Below, in pieces: positions 17,875 through 25,111 of a DNA stretch of 64,000 nt. The stretch is taken from contig NZ_BBJT01000004.1 in the NCBI RefSeq assembly GCF_000739915.1, forward strand, positions 649,367 through 713,366, given 5' to 3'. Source of the stretch: Paenibacillus chitinolyticus NBRC 15660 (GTDB lineage Bacteria; Bacillota; Bacilli; Paenibacillales; NBRC-103111). The translations under genes were made by a program, and so were the position numbers. The notes beneath the pieces are model-generated. The model was not told where the DNA came from, did not search any database, and saw nothing but the letters and a program-made list of their open reading frames with translations. Each line of letters starts with the position of its first letter. Within the stretch, counting starts at the first letter, position 1.

Positions 17875-18561
17875 TTAAGCTTTTTCGCCGTAATAGTAGT
17901 AATAAGAAGACTCTTTTTTGGAGTAGGCTTTATTGTTAAGCACCACGCCGAGAACGCGCGCTTTTACGTATTGAAGTTGCGACAGAGCTTTCTGAGCCCG
18001 GTCGCGTTTGACCTTGCCGTGATTGAGCACAAGAACGACTCCGTCCGCTTTGGCCGCCAAGATTTGCGAGTCCGTTACAGCAAGCAGCGGGGGCGAGTCA
18101 ATAATGACCATGTCATACCAATCGCCGACTTCTTCAAGCAGAGTAAGCATGCGGTTAGAGCCAAGCAGTTCAGCGGGATTCGGCGGAACCGGTCCCGATG
18201 GAAGTAGGGTCAGGTTAGGAATTCCCGTATCGGTTAAAGCATCCTCAAATCGATCCTGGTTTACGAGTACATGAGTAAGTCCGGAACGGTTAGAGACATT
18301 AAATACCTTGTGTAAGGTCGGCTTTCTTAAATCCGCATCAATCAGCAGGACTTTCTTGTTCTCCTGAGCGTAAGCCACGGCAAGATTGGCCGCCGTTGTC
18401 GACTTCCCTTCTTCGGGTTGTGCGGAGGTAATGAGAACGCTCCGAATTTCCTGATCAATGGAGGAGAATTGAATGTTCGTTCGCAAAGTTCGATAAGCTT
18501 CGGCAATATTCGACCTAGGATTAACATGTGTAATTAAGCGGTTATTGGTTAACGCCGGCAT
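17875..18561 (-). CDS. CpsD/YwqD-type protein-tyrosine kinase (BY-kinase)
   Basis: Cytoplasmic bacterial tyrosine kinase that pairs with the membrane activator encoded next door to control polymer length and export. Counting from the GTG at 18573, Walker A is AQPEEGKSTTAANLA (51-65), Walker A' VLLIDADLRKP (75-85) and Walker B VIIDSPP. The C-terminal tail carries the Tyr cluster SYYYYYGEKA, the autophosphorylation site. I prefer the ATG at 18559-18561 (MPALTNNRL) because AGGTGA precedes it at normal spacing; the gene then overlaps the activator gene by 20 bases. Confidence 0.92.
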   Translation of the reverse strand: MPALTNNRLITHVNPRSNIAEAYRTLRTNIQFSSIDQEIRSVLITSAQPEEGKSTTAANLAVAYAQENKKVLLIDADLRKPTLHKVFNVSNRSGLTHVLVNQDRFEDALTDTGIPNLTLLPSGPVPPNPAELLGSNRMLTLLEEVGDWYDMVIIDSPPLLAVTDSQILAAKADGVVLVLNHGKVKRDRAQKALSQLQYVKARVLGVVLNNKAYSKKESSYYYYYGEKA

Positions 18562-19300
18562 AGACCGATTCACCTACAACTTTCTGTTCCGGTTTGGAAG
18601 GGACATTACTCGGTGCATCCGAAGCCTTAATCCGGCTGATTACCGCTAATGTAGGAAGTCCGAGATACTGTTCAATCTCTTTCTCCGACTTGAGCGTGTC
18701 ATCCAGATACTCCAGCAGAAACGCCAGACCGACTCCGATTAGCGCCGATAAAATGAAGGCGATGACGATATTCATTTTGGGGTTCGGCTTAACCGGAAAA
18801 GGAGCTTCTTCCTGTTTCGCCTGATTTAGCAGAGTTACGTTGTCTACCTTCATAATTTGGGGGATATCCGTTTTGAAGACATTGGATATCGCATTCACCA
18901 GTTTTACGGCCGTAGCGTGACTATAGTCGGTGACCGTGATGGTCAAAACCTGCGTTTCATTAACGGCGCTCACTTTTACCATCGAAATAATCTCATCCGC
19001 TGTCAGCTGAAGTTCCGGCAGTTGAGCCGCCACTTTATCCAAGATGGCCGGCGTCCGTATAATCTCTTTGTAGGTGTTCACCAGCATGATGCTCGCGCTG
19101 ACTTCGCTATAATCGATTCTGGAAATTCCCTCCGTCTGATACGAGGAATTTACAATCAATTTTGTACTGGCCGCATACTGCGGTTTTATATAGAAATAAC
19201 TGATTAACCCCGTCACAAGACAAGAAAGGACAACGATAGTTGCAATCAGCCAAATCCGTTTTCGAATAATGTGCAAGTACTCTTTCAAGTCGAGTTCCAT
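18542..19300 (-). CDS. Wzz/YwqC-type chain-length and kinase-activator protein
   Basis: A 252-residue protein with two membrane helices, near residues 18-40 and 172-195, around an extracytoplasmic coiled region; the Pro-rich segment KPNPKMNIV before the second helix is typical. It forms a split BY-kinase with the following gene. The start at 19300 (MELDLKEYLH) is chosen because GGAGGT lies ten bases upstream; a longer frame lacks a site. First gene of the EPS operon, with a GATAC-N5-GTATC operator about 70 bases upstream. Confidence 0.92.
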   Translation of the reverse strand: MELDLKEYLHIIRKRIWLIATIVVLSCLVTGLISYFYIKPQYAASTKLIVNSSYQTEGISRIDYSEVSASIMLVNTYKEIIRTPAILDKVAAQLPELQLTADEIISMVKVSAVNETQVLTITVTDYSHATAVKLVNAISNVFKTDIPQIMKVDNVTLLNQAKQEEAPFPVKPNPKMNIVIAFILSALIGVGLAFLLEYLDDTLKSEKEIEQYLGLPTLAVISRIKASDAPSNVPSKPEQKVVGESVYAGVNQ

Positions 19301-19342
19301 AATGGTTCTAACCTCCAGTGGAGTGAAATGCCTTACTCTTAC

Positions 19343-19385
19343 CAATTTGTATCACTTTTATTCAATCACTGATACGTATTGTATC
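19343..19385 (-). promoter_or_regulatory. EPS operon control region: XRE-type operator and half-site
   Basis: GATACGTATTGTATC (19371-19385) is a full 15-base palindrome; a single GTATC arm lies at 19349-19353. On the minus strand the operator contains TGATACAAT, which resembles an extended -10 element. A repressor here would block transcription of the whole EPS operon. Confidence 0.65.
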
Positions 19386-19434
19386 ACAATGAACATAAAA
19401 ATACAGTTTTTACCAATAACAACCTGTTTCTAGT

Positions 19435-19752
19435 TTACGTAACCGCCGAACGATACGGTAGCGGGGCAGATTCTTTTTCTACGACTTCCATAATCTCAAC
19501 CAAATCATATTCTTCAAGCTGCTGTAAAAACAAATGAATGTCATTCTCGGCCGTCTGGTAAGTCGTCTCATAGTGATCCTGCAAACATAACACAAGTTCA
19601 TGCACGGTTCTGGTCTCGGAGAGCAGGGACCAAATCATACCGCCTACTTCGTTGACTCTAGTGATGCTCTGCCTGTTCATCTGCATAATCACGTATTCCC
19701 CGTCCAGAAGCATGACTTCCGTATCTTGATGGCGCCTGAATTTTTTTTCCAT
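19435..19752 (-). CDS. PqqD-like (RRE-fold) protein
   Basis: A 105-residue protein of the PqqD/RiPP recognition element type. The core (about 5-90) reads as beta-strands with DGEYVIMQMNRQSITRVNEVGGMIWSLL, then the helical part TVHELVLCLQDHY and IHLFLQQLEEYDLVEI, the usual pattern of these leader-peptide binding domains. It follows the nucleotidyltransferase gene by 12 bases, with AGGAGA before its ATG. The role inferred is to hold the peptide encoded by the first gene of this operon for modification. Confidence 0.8.
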   Translation of the reverse strand: MEKKFRRHQDTEVMLLDGEYVIMQMNRQSITRVNEVGGMIWSLLSETRTVHELVLCLQDHYETTYQTAENDIHLFLQQLEEYDLVEIMEVVEKESAPLPYRSAVT

Positions 19753-19764
19753 CCAGCGAATCTC

Positions 19765-20889
19765 CTAAACATATTTTTTCATTTTGACGTGACGAGTCAA
19801 GCGTTTCCACCTTTCAGCATAAACGGATTTAAAATGCTTCCAGCGTGAGGCGCTCCTCACTCCATCCAATCCCAGCAAAGCGGGGTGAACATAGGGGAAA
19901 AGAAAATTGCAGAACCAGGCACCCGTATGTGCGGACCTGTCATATACTTGTGTCAGATGATAAAGCAGGATGTAAAGGGCATTCCTAGATCCTTTATGAC
20001 CCTGCTGCACGTTGCGAATAAGCGAGTAGGACCAGAATGGCGGGATAGATGGTCTGACCGGCACGATAACCGGAAGACCCGGGAAGAGATAATCAACGGC
20101 CGCCAGCACCGTTTTCATTCTTTTCACGGTATATTCCCGAGCAGCCCGTTGGACCACTCCTTTCTTGACGGATTCAACATCCGCATTCTGGAGCAAATGA
20201 ACAACGTCCAAGAAATAGCGTATGGAATTCATCCTGTGTTGAGAACCGTGTAAACATATACTGTAAAATGTATCCGAATCGTTCATCCTCCGGATATGCA
20301 CGTAGTTCTGCAAAGGAAGGGACTGACTCCAAAATAAATCGTAATCGATATCGGCTGTACGAAACTCCACCAGTCCCCAGTGAATTTCAACCGTAATGGG
20401 AAGCCGGCCGGCAGCTCCTTCTCTCGTGTATACGACGTGATGGCTCGCATCCGATTCGTCAAACCTTTCAAACCCCAAGGTCTCGACAATAGCAGCCGCT
20501 GCGGAAAGGTTCTCCGGTTGGATAAGAAGATCAATGTCCGTCGTCCCTCTTACTCCGAACCCGCCGTAATACCGCTCGCTGAAATAGATGCCTTTCATAA
20601 GCAGGACCTGAAGCCCCGCTTCTTCAAACAATCGGAGCAGCCGGTCTGTCTCTGTCTTGAGAAGCAAGTTCTGGAACAGAGTCGCTTCCGCCTTGCGCTT
20701 CAGATGGTCTTGGAGAAAGAGGGGGAGCTCACCCAGTCTCCCTTTCTCTTTCAGCATGTGGTACACCTGAGCCGTGATGGAGAATAGGTCCAAGTCTTCG
20801 GCGATCTGTCCGTATTCTTCCTCAGTGAAGGAGAATGCACCGTGAACCACATACAGGTCGTTCATAAATCGGATGAGGGGCTGTGTCAT
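19765..20889 (-). CDS. nucleotidyltransferase family protein (NTP_transf_5-like)
   Basis: A 374-residue protein with a nucleotidyltransferase active-site pattern: LLMKG (96-100), GFGVRGTTDIDLLI with Asp118 and Asp120, and a third acidic residue in VEIHWGLVE. This matches the uncharacterised nucleotidyltransferase group that recurs in Firmicute lasso-peptide loci. The ATG overlaps the peptide gene's stop (ATGA), so the two are translationally coupled. Expected to transfer a nucleotide or phosphate-containing group; the acceptor, possibly the small peptide or a glycan, is unknown. Confidence 0.78.
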   Translation of the reverse strand: MTQPLIRFMNDLYVVHGAFSFTEEEYGQIAEDLDLFSITAQVYHMLKEKGRLGELPLFLQDHLKRKAEATLFQNLLLKTETDRLLRLFEEAGLQVLLMKGIYFSERYYGGFGVRGTTDIDLLIQPENLSAAAAIVETLGFERFDESDASHHVVYTREGAAGRLPITVEIHWGLVEFRTADIDYDLFWSQSLPLQNYVHIRRMNDSDTFYSICLHGSQHRMNSIRYFLDVVHLLQNADVESVKKGVVQRAAREYTVKRMKTVLAAVDYLFPGLPVIVPVRPSIPPFWSYSLIRNVQQGHKGSRNALYILLYHLTQVYDRSAHTGAWFCNFLFPYVHPALLGLDGVRSASRWKHFKSVYAERWKRLTRHVKMKKYV

Positions 20890-21008
20890 TTACAATTCGG
20901 ACTGCCTGTGTGACCGCCGTTATCGCACGGATGCGGCTTGGACGGCTTGGTCTCGAAAACGATCTGCTGGTGTTTTAAAACAGTCGGTGCGATATACGCC
21001 TTCTTCAC
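20886..21008 (-). CDS. 40-residue RiPP-precursor-like peptide
   Basis: GTG at 21006-21008, with AAGGAG eight bases upstream, begins a 40-residue peptide: MKKAYIAPTVLKHQQIVFET followed by KPSKPHPCDNGGHTGSPNCK. The first half has a YxxP...L pattern and ends in Thr, as lasso-type leaders do; the second half is a short Pro/Gly/His-rich core with two Cys. Its stop overlaps the nucleotidyltransferase start. A promoter with two operators stands upstream. No lasso cyclase or B2 protease is nearby and the core lacks an N-terminal Gly, so a classical lasso peptide is unlikely. Confidence 0.7.
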   Translation of the reverse strand: MKKAYIAPTVLKHQQIVFETKPSKPHPCDNGGHTGSPNCK

Positions 21009-21081
21009 TAGCTTCACTCCTTGCGGATAATTATTTATGAAAGGGACTCTGCTACAACGAGTATCCGTTTCACACCAAACC

Positions 21082-21096
21082 GATACAATTCGTATC
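21082..21096 (-). promoter_or_regulatory. XRE-type operator in the leader of the peptide operon
   Basis: GATACAATTCGTATC, a full 15-base palindrome, lies just downstream of the predicted transcription start and about 75 bases before the peptide start codon. Confidence 0.7.
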
Positions 21097-21106
21097 TACA
21101 ATACTA

Positions 21107-21135
21107 ACTTTATGATACGATATGTATCTTGTCAA
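21107..21135 (-). promoter_or_regulatory. promoter of the peptide operon with an operator in its spacer
   Basis: TTGACA (21130-21135), a 17-base spacer and TAAAGT (21107-21112). The palindrome GATACGATATGTATC (21114-21128) fills the spacer, so a bound repressor would directly exclude polymerase. Confidence 0.75.
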
Positions 21136-21153
21136 GCGAAAAATGACCAATCC

Positions 21154-21945
21154 CTACCCTTTAACTCGAATATTGAAGGGCCAGGGCCACAGGGCCCGAG
21201 ATAGCGACATGTTACGGGCCGGAAGAGCCGGCACAATGACTTCGTCACGCGCGACATAGTCCGCGTTAGCCCGGTAGGCCGCGACCTGTTCCGGCCCCAC
21301 CTTCCGGGCTGCGAGCGCGTAGGCGTCCGCGAGGTGCCATTTCCTGACGACGACGTCATGGGCGTCGGAGGCCAGGAAATGGACCGCATTAGCGCGGCAG
21401 AGGCTCAGCGAGAATGCCTGCATCCGGCGGCCGTAGTCCCCGGTGAGGGCTCCCGCCGTCACCTGGAGCAGCAGGCCGCCGTCCATCCACTCGCGCAGCA
21501 GCTCCGGCCGGCGCTGAATCTCGCTGCTCCGCTCGGGGTGCGCGAGAATCGGGACGATTCCGCGCACTCCAAGCTCATGGAGCAGCTCGGCGAAGCCGCC
21601 CGGCACGCGGCCGCCGGGGAGCTCCAGCAGCAGATAGCGGGAACCGCCCAGGGTGCAGAGCCGGCCGTCCAGCAGGTCATCGAGAAGCCGGTCGTAGACG
21701 CGGATCTCGTGTCCGGGCAGGACGGTCAGGGCGATGCCCCGGCGGTCCAGCGCCTGCTGCAGGAGCTCGACGGCCTCCCGCACGGCCGGGGCTTCGTTCT
21801 CGTAGGCGCCGCCGTGATGAGGCGTTGCCACGACACGGCTGATGCCCGACGCCGCAGCGTGCTCCGCCATCGTCAGCGCGGCTTCCAGATCCGGAGCGCC
21901 GTCGTCCAGCCCCGGAAGGATGTGGCAGTGCAGATCCGTATACAT
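21154..21945 (-). CDS. CpsB/YwqE-type PHP-fold protein-tyrosine phosphatase
   Basis: A 263-residue PHP-domain metallophosphatase that removes phosphate from the BY-kinase tail. The metal ligands appear in order: DLHCHILPGLDDG (His6, His8), ATPHHGG, GHEIRVY, AHPERS and SDAHD. Length suits the CpsB/CapC family. The ATG has GAAGGAGG upstream. The coding sequence is clearly more GC-rich than the AT-rich EPS genes, and its control region has a different palindrome (TTTCATGAAA type) rather than the GATAC operator. Confidence 0.9.
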   Translation of the reverse strand: MYTDLHCHILPGLDDGAPDLEAALTMAEHAAASGISRVVATPHHGGAYENEAPAVREAVELLQQALDRRGIALTVLPGHEIRVYDRLLDDLLDGRLCTLGGSRYLLLELPGGRVPGGFAELLHELGVRGIVPILAHPERSSEIQRRPELLREWMDGGLLLQVTAGALTGDYGRRMQAFSLSLCRANAVHFLASDAHDVVVRKWHLADAYALAARKVGPEQVAAYRANADYVARDEVIVPALPARNMSLSRALWPWPFNIRVKG

Positions 21946-22243
21946 ATGACCGCCTCCTTCATCCGGATTCCGGTCTGGACCGGGTTAAGTTTTGCGTGAC
22001 TTTCATGAAATTTTCATGAAAGTCCGCCTTCATTTTTTCATGAGTGGGCAGAAGGAACCCGGGCTTGGGACGATCGAATGATAGTTAGCGTATGCTTTCC
22101 ATCTCAAATTATGATACAATCCCAAACATTACATAAGTCGTCAAGCACGGAATATAATGTATAAAGTTCTTTAAATTAAAGTAAAAACGGCATAAAAAAA
22201 GGGGTTATTACGGTCTGTGGAGAAACATTTTATCGACAAATAG
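21946..22243. other. intergenic region before the XRE gene
   Basis: No ORF seen. It holds the near-perfect palindrome at 21998-22024, another TTTCATGA copy near 22036, a short CCGGTC/GACCGG repeat near 21970-21983, and a single GATAC arm at 22113-22117. The 144-base untranslated leader of the XRE gene (about 22278-22421) has short inverted repeats but no riboswitch class that I recognise. Confidence 0.5.
21998..22024. repeat. 27-base palindrome upstream of the phosphatase gene
   Basis: Arms GACTTTCATGAAA and TTTCATGAAAGTC are perfectly complementary around one central base. The inner TTTCATGAAA unit occurs twice, with a third, partial copy downstream. Likely operator of an unidentified regulator; it lies about 55 bases upstream of the phosphatase start. 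Confidence 0.65.
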
Positions 22244-22271
22244 TTGCATTTTGTATCAAAAAATTTATAAT
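22244..22271 (+). promoter_or_regulatory. promoter of the XRE gene with an imperfect operator
   Basis: TTGCAT (22244-22249), a 16-base spacer and TATAAT (22266-22271). The sequence GTTGCATTTTGTATC (22243-22257) is the operator with one intact and one degenerate arm, lying over the -35 and spacer: a weak autoregulatory site is plausible. Confidence 0.6.
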
Positions 22272-22421
22272 TTCAGTATATCGACCTTTCAATGTAATCT
22301 CTGACGGGTAACCGATTGAGCCCTATTCAAGCGAGCGGTTGTTAGGTGATACCGGTTTAAACGATTGGCCGACGTGGTTATACTGGTTATTACTTTCTAG
22401 TGGAATGAGAGGAATTCTAAG

Positions 22422-22796
22422 ATGAATAAACATGGGGATCGCATTGCTCAATTGCGAGAAAAGCATGCTTTGACTCAAGAAGAGCTGGCCAACAAACTCG
22501 GCATATCACGCGCGGCGTTATCGCATTACGAGACGAGCCGGCGCGAGCCGGATTTCGAAACGATGAACAAGATCGCGACCTTCTTCAAAGTGTCCGCCGA
22601 CTATCTGCTCGGAAGAACGACCAACCCGCATGCGGTGCTCGACGAAGATGTGAGAGATTTCGTGAACAGCCTGGAACTTTCCGACGATAAGATTCTGGAA
22701 AAATTCGCACTGTCCATTGACGGCCGCAAGCTGACTGCCGAAGAAGCCAAGCGTTTTATCGCTTTCGTGAGGGCGGAACGTTCGATGTCGGAGTAG
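22422..22796 (+). CDS. XRE-family transcriptional repressor
   Basis: A 124-residue DNA-binding protein. Residues 7-62 form the HTH (IAQLREKHALTQEELANKLGISRAALSHYE and MNKIATFFKVSADYLLG), close in style to the PBSX-prophage repressor Xre. The C-terminal helices (about 75-120, LSDDKILEKFAL and LTAEEAKRFIAFVRAER) should dimerise. AGAGGA lies nine bases before the ATG. It is the only dedicated repressor in the block of GATAC-N5-GTATC sites, and is therefore my candidate regulator of the EPS, peptide, recombinase and LCP genes. Confidence 0.88.
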   Translation: MNKHGDRIAQLREKHALTQEELANKLGISRAALSHYETSRREPDFETMNKIATFFKVSADYLLGRTTNPHAVLDEDVRDFVNSLELSDDKILEKFALSIDGRKLTAEEAKRFIAFVRAERSMSE

Positions 22797-22908
22797 GCGG
22801 CTCGGTTCCGTCTCCCGGACCTCGTGTCTGAAACGAGCTTAGTATAGCCGGATTCAAATTCAGCTGGTCCACTAGTTTATAGAGATCAATAACAATTTCA
22901 TCCGTCAT
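22756..22908 (-). CDS. 50-residue hypothetical protein, convergent with the XRE gene
   Basis: ATG at 22906-22908 (MTDEIVIDLYKLVDQLNLNP) has GGTGAGGGTG eight bases upstream. The first 25 residues look like an amphipathic helix; the rest is Pro/Gly/Ser-rich and ends in basic residues. An in-frame upstream ATG at 22965 would leave almost no leader after the promoter. The last 41 bases overlap the XRE gene's 3' end in antisense. It has its own operator-bearing promoter, so a small regulator or antagonist is possible; function unknown. Confidence 0.5.
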   Translation of the reverse strand: MTDEIVIDLYKLVDQLNLNPAILSSFQTRGPGDGTEPPTPTSNVPPSRKR

Positions 22909-22971
22909 TTTTATGGCACCCTCACCGGTTTTGAAATGGTAATCATACCCAAGCGTTCTGCTCATGAATTT

Positions 22972-23001
22972 AATTTATGATACATCTTGTATCCGTGTCA
23001 A
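22972..23001 (-). promoter_or_regulatory. promoter with operator for the 50-residue ORF
   Basis: TTGACA (22996-23001) followed 17-18 bases downstream by a weak ATAAAT/TAAATT -10. The palindrome GATACATCTTGTATC (22979-22993) fills the spacer, the same design as the peptide operon promoter. A further GTATC arm lies at 23011-23015. Confidence 0.65.
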
Positions 23002-23164
23002 GCACATTTTGTATCCTTTTCAAACCTTTCGACTCCTCCATCCCGGGTGTCGATTCTTTGTTTAGCCGGGATCTTTTATGAAACCGCATACATTACCGGA
23101 TTATCTGCTGTAGCAGGTCTTTCCTGCTCTTTTCGGAGCCTCCGGAGTAATAAAAAGTAAACGC

Positions 23165-23683
23165 TCAACCGCTGTTTCTTTTATCAATGCCGATGTATTT
23201 AAAGGTTACGGAAGGAGCCGAATGGTTAAACAAGTCGCGAAGGACGGAAATATTCTTCGTTCGCTGGTAATAATGGTAACCGAATGTCTTCCGCAGCGTA
23301 TGCGTTCCGATGTCCTGCAATCCCACCCGCTTGGCGGCTTCGTTTAATATCCGGTAGACGCGGATGCGCTTGATCGGTTTGCCGGTTTTTTGCGAAGGAA
23401 ACATATAGTCCTCGTCACCCATATACTGCACATACTCGCCGATGTAAGACTTCAGGGCGTCATCGATCCAAAACGATTTGCTCTTGCCGGTTTTCTCCTC
23501 GGTGATGCTGATTTCATTGCGGTCTTTCACGTCTTTCACCCGGAGTCTCAAGATATCGTTGAGATGCAGACCCGAATTAATGCCGATCGTAAAAAGAAGC
23601 CAGTCCCTCATGGAATGATTCTTCAGGACGCCCTGAAGTTCTATAATTTTTTCGGGGTCACGAATAGGTTGGGCCACTTGCAT
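23165..23683 (-). CDS. short tyrosine-recombinase-like protein lacking catalytic Arg I
   Basis: A 172-residue catalytic-domain-only tyrosine recombinase homologue with no N-terminal core-binding domain. Lys64/67 (EEKTGKSK), His128 and Arg131 (HTLRKTF), His154 (FNHSAPS) and Tyr163 (FKYIGI) match the family, but the first catalytic Arg, normally in SGLR, is His40 (SGLHLNDIL; codon CAT). It may be inactive or reused as a DNA-binding factor. The ATG has GGAGGG upstream and the operator GATACATTTTGTATC stands about 40 bases upstream, placing it in the EPS regulon. Confidence 0.8.
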   Translation of the reverse strand: MQVAQPIRDPEKIIELQGVLKNHSMRDWLLFTIGINSGLHLNDILRLRVKDVKDRNEISITEEKTGKSKSFWIDDALKSYIGEYVQYMGDEDYMFPSQKTGKPIKRIRVYRILNEAAKRVGLQDIGTHTLRKTFGYHYYQRTKNISVLRDLFNHSAPSVTFKYIGIDKRNSG

Positions 23684-23722
23684 GTAAGAAATCCCTCCAT
23701 TAAATTAGTTAACCCATGGTAT

Positions 23723-23737
23723 GATACATTTTGTATC
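23723..23737 (-). promoter_or_regulatory. XRE-type operator upstream of the recombinase-like gene
   Basis: GATACATTTTGTATC, full palindrome, 40 bases before the start codon. On the minus strand it begins within TTGATA, a possible -35 element. Confidence 0.65.
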
Positions 23738-23860
23738 AAGGGCATTATAGCACACCACATTTCGTATGCCTAGTCCCTTTGGCGATCTTTTATCATTACT
23801 TAATCCTCATGTCCGCCTGCGGGAATGAATCTTTGTATCTAGGTCTAAAGACTTCATTTT

Positions 23861-23875
23861 GGTACGAATTGTATC
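23861..23875. promoter_or_regulatory. XRE-type operator between LCP and recombinase-like genes
   Basis: GGTACGAATTGTATC matches the palindrome with one mismatch in the left arm. It lies just after the LCP stop and about 180 bases upstream of the recombinase-like gene; a lone GTATC arm is at 23835-23839. Confidence 0.5.
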
Positions 23876-23882
23876 ATAATAT

Positions 23883-24842
23883 CTAAAATAAATCTTCTTT
23901 TATTTTTTTGACGGACTCGGAATCGGGAATCCAGTAGTACAAATTGGAGCCGACAAGCGGGTCTTCTTCACGTCCGCTGTGCCCCGGAAGCTGGGTGTAA
24001 CGGAAGTTGTCCTGACCGACCCCTTTGAAAAGCCAGGCGAGGCTGATCAGATCGGAATCCGAGAAATTCGTATCGAGAATGTCTTTGCGCAAGGAGGGCA
24101 GGAGTGTCGCCAGCTGCGGAATTTTATCCGGTTTTAAAAGCTCGATGGCAATAGAGCGAAGAACTTGGGACTGCTCTTCCTGCCGGCCGAATTCTCCCCC
24201 TTCCGCTCCGTAACGTTCCCGTACGACCTTCAGGGCCGTGTCTCCGTCGAAATGCTGCTGACCTTTCGGAATCGTCGTTTTCTGAAATTTCAGGTGCAGG
24301 TCTTTCTCCAGTGTCAGGTCCACACCTCCGACTTTGTCGACAATCCGCTTGAATCCTTCGAAATTCGTTTTCGCATAATAGTTGATCGGCACGCCGAGGA
24401 AATCGCTGACCGTCTGCGTGGCCACAAGTGTTCCCTGCTGATTGCCTCCCTTCGACTCTCCCACGATGTGCGCATGATTCAGCTTCGTCAAACCGACTCC
24501 CTTAACGGGCACGCGCGTATCCCGGGGCAGGGACAGGATATTGACTTTGCGCTCCGCCGGTACGACATGAACCGCCATCATGACGTCGCTGCGGGAAGGC
24601 TCCCCGCTGCGTGAATCGACACCGAGTATCAGAATGTTAAACGACTTCATGTCCGGTTTGGGCGGTTCCTGAACCGGTCCGGGTGCTGCCGCTTCGGCAG
24701 TTTGCGGCTGTGCCAGTACGGGGATATCCTGATTCTCGAAATGCCTGGACGGGTCCAGGCTCCAGTAAGCCCAGCCGCTGGCCGAAACCCCGATTACGAG
24801 AACACTGAGCGCCGCGATTTTCCATTTGGTTTTTTTCTTCAA
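23883..24842 (-). CDS. LytR-CpsA-Psr (LCP) family glycopolymer ligase
   Basis: LCP enzymes attach teichoic acids or capsular polymers from lipid carriers to peptidoglycan outside the membrane. The 319-residue protein has one N-terminal membrane helix (about 6-25) and the LCP domain, with LILGVDSRSGEPSRSDVMM, LSLPRDTRV and the later RERYGAEGGEFGRQEEQ motif. The start is the TTG at 24840-24842, preceded by GGGAGGA; a longer upstream frame lacks a site and would carry the operator inside it. An operator 29 bases upstream ties it to EPS control. Confidence 0.88.
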   Translation of the reverse strand: MKKKTKWKIAALSVLVIGVSASGWAYWSLDPSRHFENQDIPVLAQPQTAEAAAPGPVQEPPKPDMKSFNILILGVDSRSGEPSRSDVMMAVHVVPAERKVNILSLPRDTRVPVKGVGLTKLNHAHIVGESKGGNQQGTLVATQTVSDFLGVPINYYAKTNFEGFKRIVDKVGGVDLTLEKDLHLKFQKTTIPKGQQHFDGDTALKVVRERYGAEGGEFGRQEEQSQVLRSIAIELLKPDKIPQLATLLPSLRKDILDTNFSDSDLISLAWLFKGVGQDNFRYTQLPGHSGREEDPLVGSNLYYWIPDSESVKKIKEDLF

Positions 24843-24870
24843 GAAAGGTCCTCCCTCAATCTTGTCGTAC

Positions 24871-24885
24871 GATACAAATTGTATC
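24871..24885 (-). promoter_or_regulatory. XRE-type operator of the LCP gene
   Basis: GATACAAATTGTATC, a full palindrome. On the minus strand TGATACAAT inside it resembles an extended -10, with TTGTTT 18 bases upstream as a possible -35. Confidence 0.7.
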
Positions 24886-25046
24886 ATCAAACCTTTTGGA
24901 AAACAACCGCCTGAAGTTCCGATATTTTCTAAATTTTGGGACTTAAGGTGCAAGGGAACACCGTCCTTTGCACCCGGCTTCCTCTCTGCCTGTTCACCTG
25001 CCCGCCTGTCCGGCGTCCGGTCCGGCCCCCCTTCCTCGCCGGATAC

Positions 25047-25089
25047 GCAAAAAGTCCGCATCCTTCTCCGGAAGGGATGCAGACTTTTG
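25047..25089 (-). terminator. terminator of the CUT1 sugar transporter operon
   Basis: On the minus strand AAAAGTCTGCATCC and GGATGCGGACTTTTT form a stem ending in T residues (arms 25050-25063 and 25075-25088), about 25 bases after the permease stop. Confidence 0.8.
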
Positions 25090-25111
25090 CCGCCGCCGCG
25101 GGGTCTCGCGT

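Noticed and set aside
20886..21008. Calling the 40-residue peptide a true lasso peptide
   Set aside because: No lasso cyclase or B2 protease nearby and no suitable first residue in the core, so only RiPP-like is supported.
22278..22421. Long leader of the XRE gene as a possible riboswitch
   Set aside because: Short inverted repeats are present but no core of the c-di-GMP, c-di-AMP, SAM or preQ1 classes is recognisable.
23098..23140. AGCAGG/CCTGCT hairpin with CTTTT as a terminator of the XRE gene
   Set aside because: It is over 300 bases downstream, beyond another promoter, so the link to XRE is weak.
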